Shown one piece after another: positions 61,186 to 64,000 of a stretch of DNA of 64,000 nucleotides. How positions within the stretch are numbered: position 1 is the stretch's first letter; each line of letters starts with the position of its first letter. The DNA comes from Streptomyces phaeolivaceus. Lineage in GTDB: Bacteria; Actinomycetota; Actinomycetes; Streptomycetales; Streptomycetaceae. The position numbers were made by a program, and so were the translations under genes. The stretch covers positions 6,200,001-6,264,000 of the forward strand of contig NZ_CP045096.1 in the NCBI RefSeq assembly GCF_009184865.1. Reading direction: 5' to 3'. The notes beneath the pieces are model-generated. The model ran no database searches, was not told where the DNA came from, and saw only the letters and a list, made by a program, of their open reading frames with translations.

Positions 61186-62055
61186 ATGAGTAAGCAGAAC
61201 CGGCGTGGGCAGGTGGCCGGAATGCCCCGGTGGGACCGTTGTGCGGTGATGGGTGTCGTCAATGTCACCCCGGACTCCTTCTCCGACGGTGGCCGCTGGT
61301 TCGACACCACGGCCGCGGTCAAGCACGGCCTGGACATGGTCGCGGAGGGCGCGGACCTGGTGGACGTGGGCGGGGAGTCGACCCGTCCCGGTGCCACCCG
61401 TGTCGACGAGGCCGAGGAACTCCGGCGGGTCGTCCCCGTCGTACGAGGACTGGCCTCCGAGGGTGTCACCGTCTCCGTGGACACCGTGCGCGCCGCCGTC
61501 GCCGAGCGGGCGCTCGCGGCCGGCGCGACCCTCGTCAACGACGTCAGCGGCGGCCTCGCCGACCCCGCGATGATCCCGGTGGTCGCCGACGCGGGCGCCC
61601 CCTTCGTCGTGATGCACTGGCGGGGCTTCATGCAGGGCGGCGCCAACGTCGAGGGCCTCTACGAGGACGTCGTCACCGAGGTGCTGGAGGAGCTGCACGC
61701 GCGCGTGGCGGCCGTTCTGGAGGGCGGTGTCGCGGCGGACCGCGTCATCGTCGACCCGGGCCTCGGCTTCTCCAAGAACGCCGAGCACGACCTCACCCTC
61801 CTCGCCCATCTCGACCGGCTGCACGGCCTCGGCCACCCGCTGCTGGTCGCAGCCTCCCGCAAACGGTTCCTCGGCCGGGTGCTGGCGGGCCCGGAGGGCG
61901 CCCCGCCGCCCGCGCGGGAACGGGACGCCGCCACGGCCGCCGTGTCGGCCCTCGCCGCCCAGCAGGGCGCCTGGGCGGTCCGGGTGCACGAGGTCCGCGC
62001 CACCGCCGACGCGGTCCGGGTGACCCGCGCGATCGAAGGGGCCCGGGAGCGGTGA
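61186..62055 (+). CDS. folP: Dihydropteroate synthase
   Basis: The 289-residue enzyme has VMGVVNVTPDSFSDGGRWFD, DVGGESTRPGATRV, LVNDVSGG and VDPGLGFSKN, all DHPS motifs. It joins pterin pyrophosphate to p-aminobenzoate and is the sulfonamide target. Stop overlaps the NTF2-like gene start (GTGA). Confidence 0.97.
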   Translation: MSKQNRRGQVAGMPRWDRCAVMGVVNVTPDSFSDGGRWFDTTAAVKHGLDMVAEGADLVDVGGESTRPGATRVDEAEELRRVVPVVRGLASEGVTVSVDTVRAAVAERALAAGATLVNDVSGGLADPAMIPVVADAGAPFVVMHWRGFMQGGANVEGLYEDVVTEVLEELHARVAAVLEGGVAADRVIVDPGLGFSKNAEHDLTLLAHLDRLHGLGHPLLVAASRKRFLGRVLAGPEGAPPPARERDAATAAVSALAAQQGAWAVRVHEVRATADAVRVTRAIEGARER

Positions 62056-62552
62056 GCGCTCCCCACCTCGACGTCGAACAGGTCGAGCTCGCCAACCGCG
62101 CCTTCTACGAGGCCATGGAGCAGGGCGACTTCGAGACGCTCTCCGGGCTCTGGCTGACCCCGGCCGACGTGGGTGTGGACGAGGAGTTCCACGACCCCGC
62201 CGAGACCGGTGTGATCTCCTGCGTCCACCCCGGCTGGCCGGTCCTCACGGGGCGCGGCGAGGTGCTGCGGTCGTACGCGCTGATCATGGCGAACACGGAG
62301 TACATCCAGTTCTTCCTCACCGATGTGCATGTGTCGGTCACCGGCGACACGGCGCTCGTCACCTGCACCGAGAACATCCTCAGCGGGGGTCCCGCGCCGG
62401 ACGGCGACGAGCTGGGGCCGCTCGTGGGACAGCTGGTGGTCGCCACGAATGTGTTCCGCCGCACATCCGACGGCTGGAAGCTCTGGTCGCACCACGGTTC
62501 CCCGGTGCTGACCGAATCCGACGAGGACGAGGGGGACGACTCGCCCACCTGA
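62052..62552 (+). CDS. NTF2-like (SnoaL-type) protein within the folate operon
   Basis: The 166-residue protein has a cone-shaped NTF2/SnoaL-like fold pattern: VELANRAFYEAMEQGDFETL, VISCVHPGWPVLTGRGEVLR and VVATNVFRRTSDGWKLWSHH. It overlaps folP by 4 bp, so it is co-translated. This gene is regularly found here in Streptomyces but has no defined role in folate synthesis. It ends with an acidic tail. Confidence 0.85.
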   Translation: MSAPHLDVEQVELANRAFYEAMEQGDFETLSGLWLTPADVGVDEEFHDPAETGVISCVHPGWPVLTGRGEVLRSYALIMANTEYIQFFLTDVHVSVTGDTALVTCTENILSGGPAPDGDELGPLVGQLVVATNVFRRTSDGWKLWSHHGSPVLTESDEDEGDDSPT

Positions 62553-62682
62553 GTGGGTAGGCGACGGAAACGCCCGGTGAACCCTGCCGGTACGTGGGGG
62601 GACGCGAGCCGCCGTGGGTGAGCTCTGTCGGTGCTCGCAGGTAGATTCGAAACCGTCGTCGACGATTGCAGGAGTGATTCGC

Positions 62683-63042
62683 GTGGATCGTGTCGCGCTG
62701 CGCGGCCTCAGGGCCCGCGGGTACCACGGGGTGTTCCCGCACGAGCGGGCGGAGGGCCAGACGTTCGTCGTGGACCTCACCCTCGGGCTGGACACGCGCC
62801 CGGCCGCGGCCGACGACGATCTGGCGAAGACCGTGCACTACGGGATCGTGGCGGAGGAGGTCGTCGCCATCGTCGAGGGCGAGCCGGTGAACCTCATCGA
62901 GACGCTCGCCGAGCGCATCGCCCAGGCCTGCCTGAAGTACGACGGGGTCCAGGAGGTCGAGGTCGGCGTCCACAAGCCGAACGCGCCGATCACCGTCCCC
63001 TTCGACGACGTGACCGTCACCATCACCCGGAGCCGAGTATGA
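62683..63042 (+). CDS. folB: Dihydroneopterin aldolase
   Basis: The 119-residue enzyme has VALRGLRARGYHGVFPHERA, VDLTLGLDTRPAAADDDLAK and VHYGIVAEEVVAIVEGEPVN plus LIETLAERIA. It makes 6-hydroxymethyl-dihydropterin. The GTG at 62683 has AGGAG upstream and its stop overlaps folK (ATGA). Confidence 0.95.
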   Translation: MDRVALRGLRARGYHGVFPHERAEGQTFVVDLTLGLDTRPAAADDDLAKTVHYGIVAEEVVAIVEGEPVNLIETLAERIAQACLKYDGVQEVEVGVHKPNAPITVPFDDVTVTITRSRV

Positions 63043-63650
63043 CCGCGTTCTTCACCGAGGGTCAGAGCGACCCGACCGTACAGCCGGTGCCCGCCTCCGT
63101 CGTGCGGAAGGTGGACGAGGCGGACACGACCCTGCAGAACCCGCGCCGGGCCGTGCTCTCCCTCGGCTCCAACCTGGGCAACCGGCTGGAGAACCTCCAG
63201 GGCGCCATCGACGCGCTGGAGGACACCCCCGGCGTCCGCGTCAAGGCCGTGTCGCCGGTGTACGAGACCGAGCCGTGGGGGGTGGCGCCGGGCAGCCAGC
63301 CCTCGTACTTCAACGCGGTGGTCGTCCTGAAGACCACCCTGCCGCCGTCCTCGCTGCTGGAGCGGGCCCAGGCCGTCGAGGAGGCCTTCCACCGGGTGCG
63401 GGACGAGCGCTGGGGGCCGCGCACGCTGGACGTCGACATCGTGGCGTACGCGGACGTCGTCTCCGACGATCCGGAGCTGACCCTGCCGCACCCGCGCGCG
63501 CACGAGCGGGCCTTCGTCCTCGCCCCCTGGTACGACGTCGAGCCGGCGGCCCAGCTCGCCGGCCGGGGCCCGGTCGCCGCGCTGCTGGACGACGTCACCG
63601 GCGAGGGTGTGGCTCCCCGCGCCGACCTGGAACTCCACCTGCCCGAGTAG
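63039..63650 (+). CDS. folK: 2-amino-4-hydroxy-6-hydroxymethyldihydropteridine diphosphokinase
   Basis: The 203-residue enzyme has VLSLGSNLGNRLENLQGAID, SPVYETEPWGV, RWGPRTLDVDIVAYADVVSD and LTLPHPRAHERAFVLAPW, all HPPK motifs. It carries a ~35-residue N-terminal extension. It pyrophosphorylates the pterin for folP. It overlaps folB. Confidence 0.96.
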   Translation: MTAFFTEGQSDPTVQPVPASVVRKVDEADTTLQNPRRAVLSLGSNLGNRLENLQGAIDALEDTPGVRVKAVSPVYETEPWGVAPGSQPSYFNAVVVLKTTLPPSSLLERAQAVEEAFHRVRDERWGPRTLDVDIVAYADVVSDDPELTLPHPRAHERAFVLAPWYDVEPAAQLAGRGPVAALLDDVTGEGVAPRADLELHLPE

Positions 63651-63770
63651 TCGTTAAGGTCTACCGGGTCGGGATCATCCCCGACGCCGTCGGGATCACC
63701 GGCCGGGCGGACCACCCGGCGCCCGGGGATCCCGGCTTCCGTGGACCATCGGGCTCGTCGAAGGGGCATC

Positions 63771-64000
63771 GTGAAAGAGCTGCGCATCAGGACGCTGGCC
63801 GCGGTGTTCGTCGTGGCGGGGGTGCTGTCCTGGGCCGGGGCCAGGCTGTGGAACTCGGTGGGCACGCTGCCGAGCGTCCCGCTGGCCGCCCCCATCGTGC
63901 TCGCCCTGATCGCCGCCGTCCTGACGGCCACCGCGCTGTCCCTGCGGAACCGGCTCAAGGCCCAGCGGGAGCGCCGGCCCGACGCCAAGGGCGTGGAGCC
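63771..64000 (+). CDS. DUF3180 membrane protein, truncated by the window end
   Basis: A GTG start with AAGGGG upstream gives KELRIRTLAAVFVVAGVLSW and then PLAAPIVLALIAAVLTATAL, two TM helices. This fits DUF3180, which regularly follows folK in actinobacteria. At least 76 codons are present and the rest lies beyond the window. Confidence 0.8.
   Translation, partial: MKELRIRTLAAVFVVAGVLSWAGARLWNSVGTLPSVPLAAPIVLALIAAVLTATALSLRNRLKAQRERRPDAKGVE

Overview
This is a very GC-rich actinobacterial chromosome segment that is almost certainly from Streptomyces. The evidence is strong third-codon GC bias, frequent GTG starts, a tipA-type regulator with its operator, a DUF397 / ATP-binding / XRE-DUF5753 trio, a BTAD-NB-ARC-TPR (AfsR-like) regulator, a Zur-type alternative ribosomal protein cluster, and a dispersed 20-bp repeat that I associate with Streptomyces. 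No rRNA, tRNA, CRISPR array, integrase or transposase gene was seen. From memory, the order from the DNA polymerase gene (about 25 kb) to the folate genes resembles a conserved core segment of S. coelicolor. The first 25 kb looks more accessory.

Layout. 0-4 kb: a divergent LysR regulator and a two-gene family 2A encapsulin operon (shell plus cysteine desulfurase cargo), closed by a strong hairpin. 4-5 kb: an MBL-fold hydrolase. 5.1-13.4 kb: a trypco2 gene diverging from a tight five-gene operon encoding a trypsin-like protease with a degenerate NTPase module, a PknG-like kinase, a vWA/zinc-ribbon protein, a four-TM protein and an extracytoplasmic solute-binding protein. This resembles the mycobacterial GlnX-GlnH-PknG sensor enlarged with conflict-system parts and is the best candidate for an under-described system. 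13.4-17.4 kb: a deletion scar made of two gene remnants, a LacI-type ligand-binding protein without DNA-binding domain, and a PAS/GAF/PP2C/HATPase phosphatase. 17.9-25 kb: a Tat-secreted enzyme with a LacI-type operator, a frameshifted DUF6000 gene, a GT2 glycosyltransferase and an AfsR-like regulator.

25-33 kb: a family A DNA polymerase, a CPBP membrane protease, a Clp-N/HTH protein with an apparently leaderless, double-operator promoter, an FtsX/ABC exporter and a DUF2786 protein. 33-37.3 kb: two lipoproteins, then divergent zinc-independent ribosomal protein genes (S14, L28 / L33, L31, COG0523 GTPase, S18) around a Zur-box candidate. 37.5-39.7 kb: the DUF397/ATP-binding/XRE trio. 39.7-46.3 kb: aldehyde dehydrogenase, DinB protein, a PadR-regulated ABC exporter whose permease is split by a short repeat, and glutamate decarboxylase. 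46.4-56.1 kb: a PucR-type regulator, TipAL, DedA with a prion-like tail, ThrE exporter, pyrophosphatase, D,D-carboxypeptidase and a zinc metalloprotease. 56.3-64 kb: tilS, hpt, ftsH, folE, folP, an NTF2-like protein, folB, folK and the start of a DUF3180 gene.

A theme of the window is repeat activity. A palindromic intergenic repeat occurs in at least seven places, two of them inside coding sequences. Another short repeat has broken a permease. At least ten minisatellites lie in genes or promoters. All assignments come from reading the sequence and motif knowledge; no database search was run.
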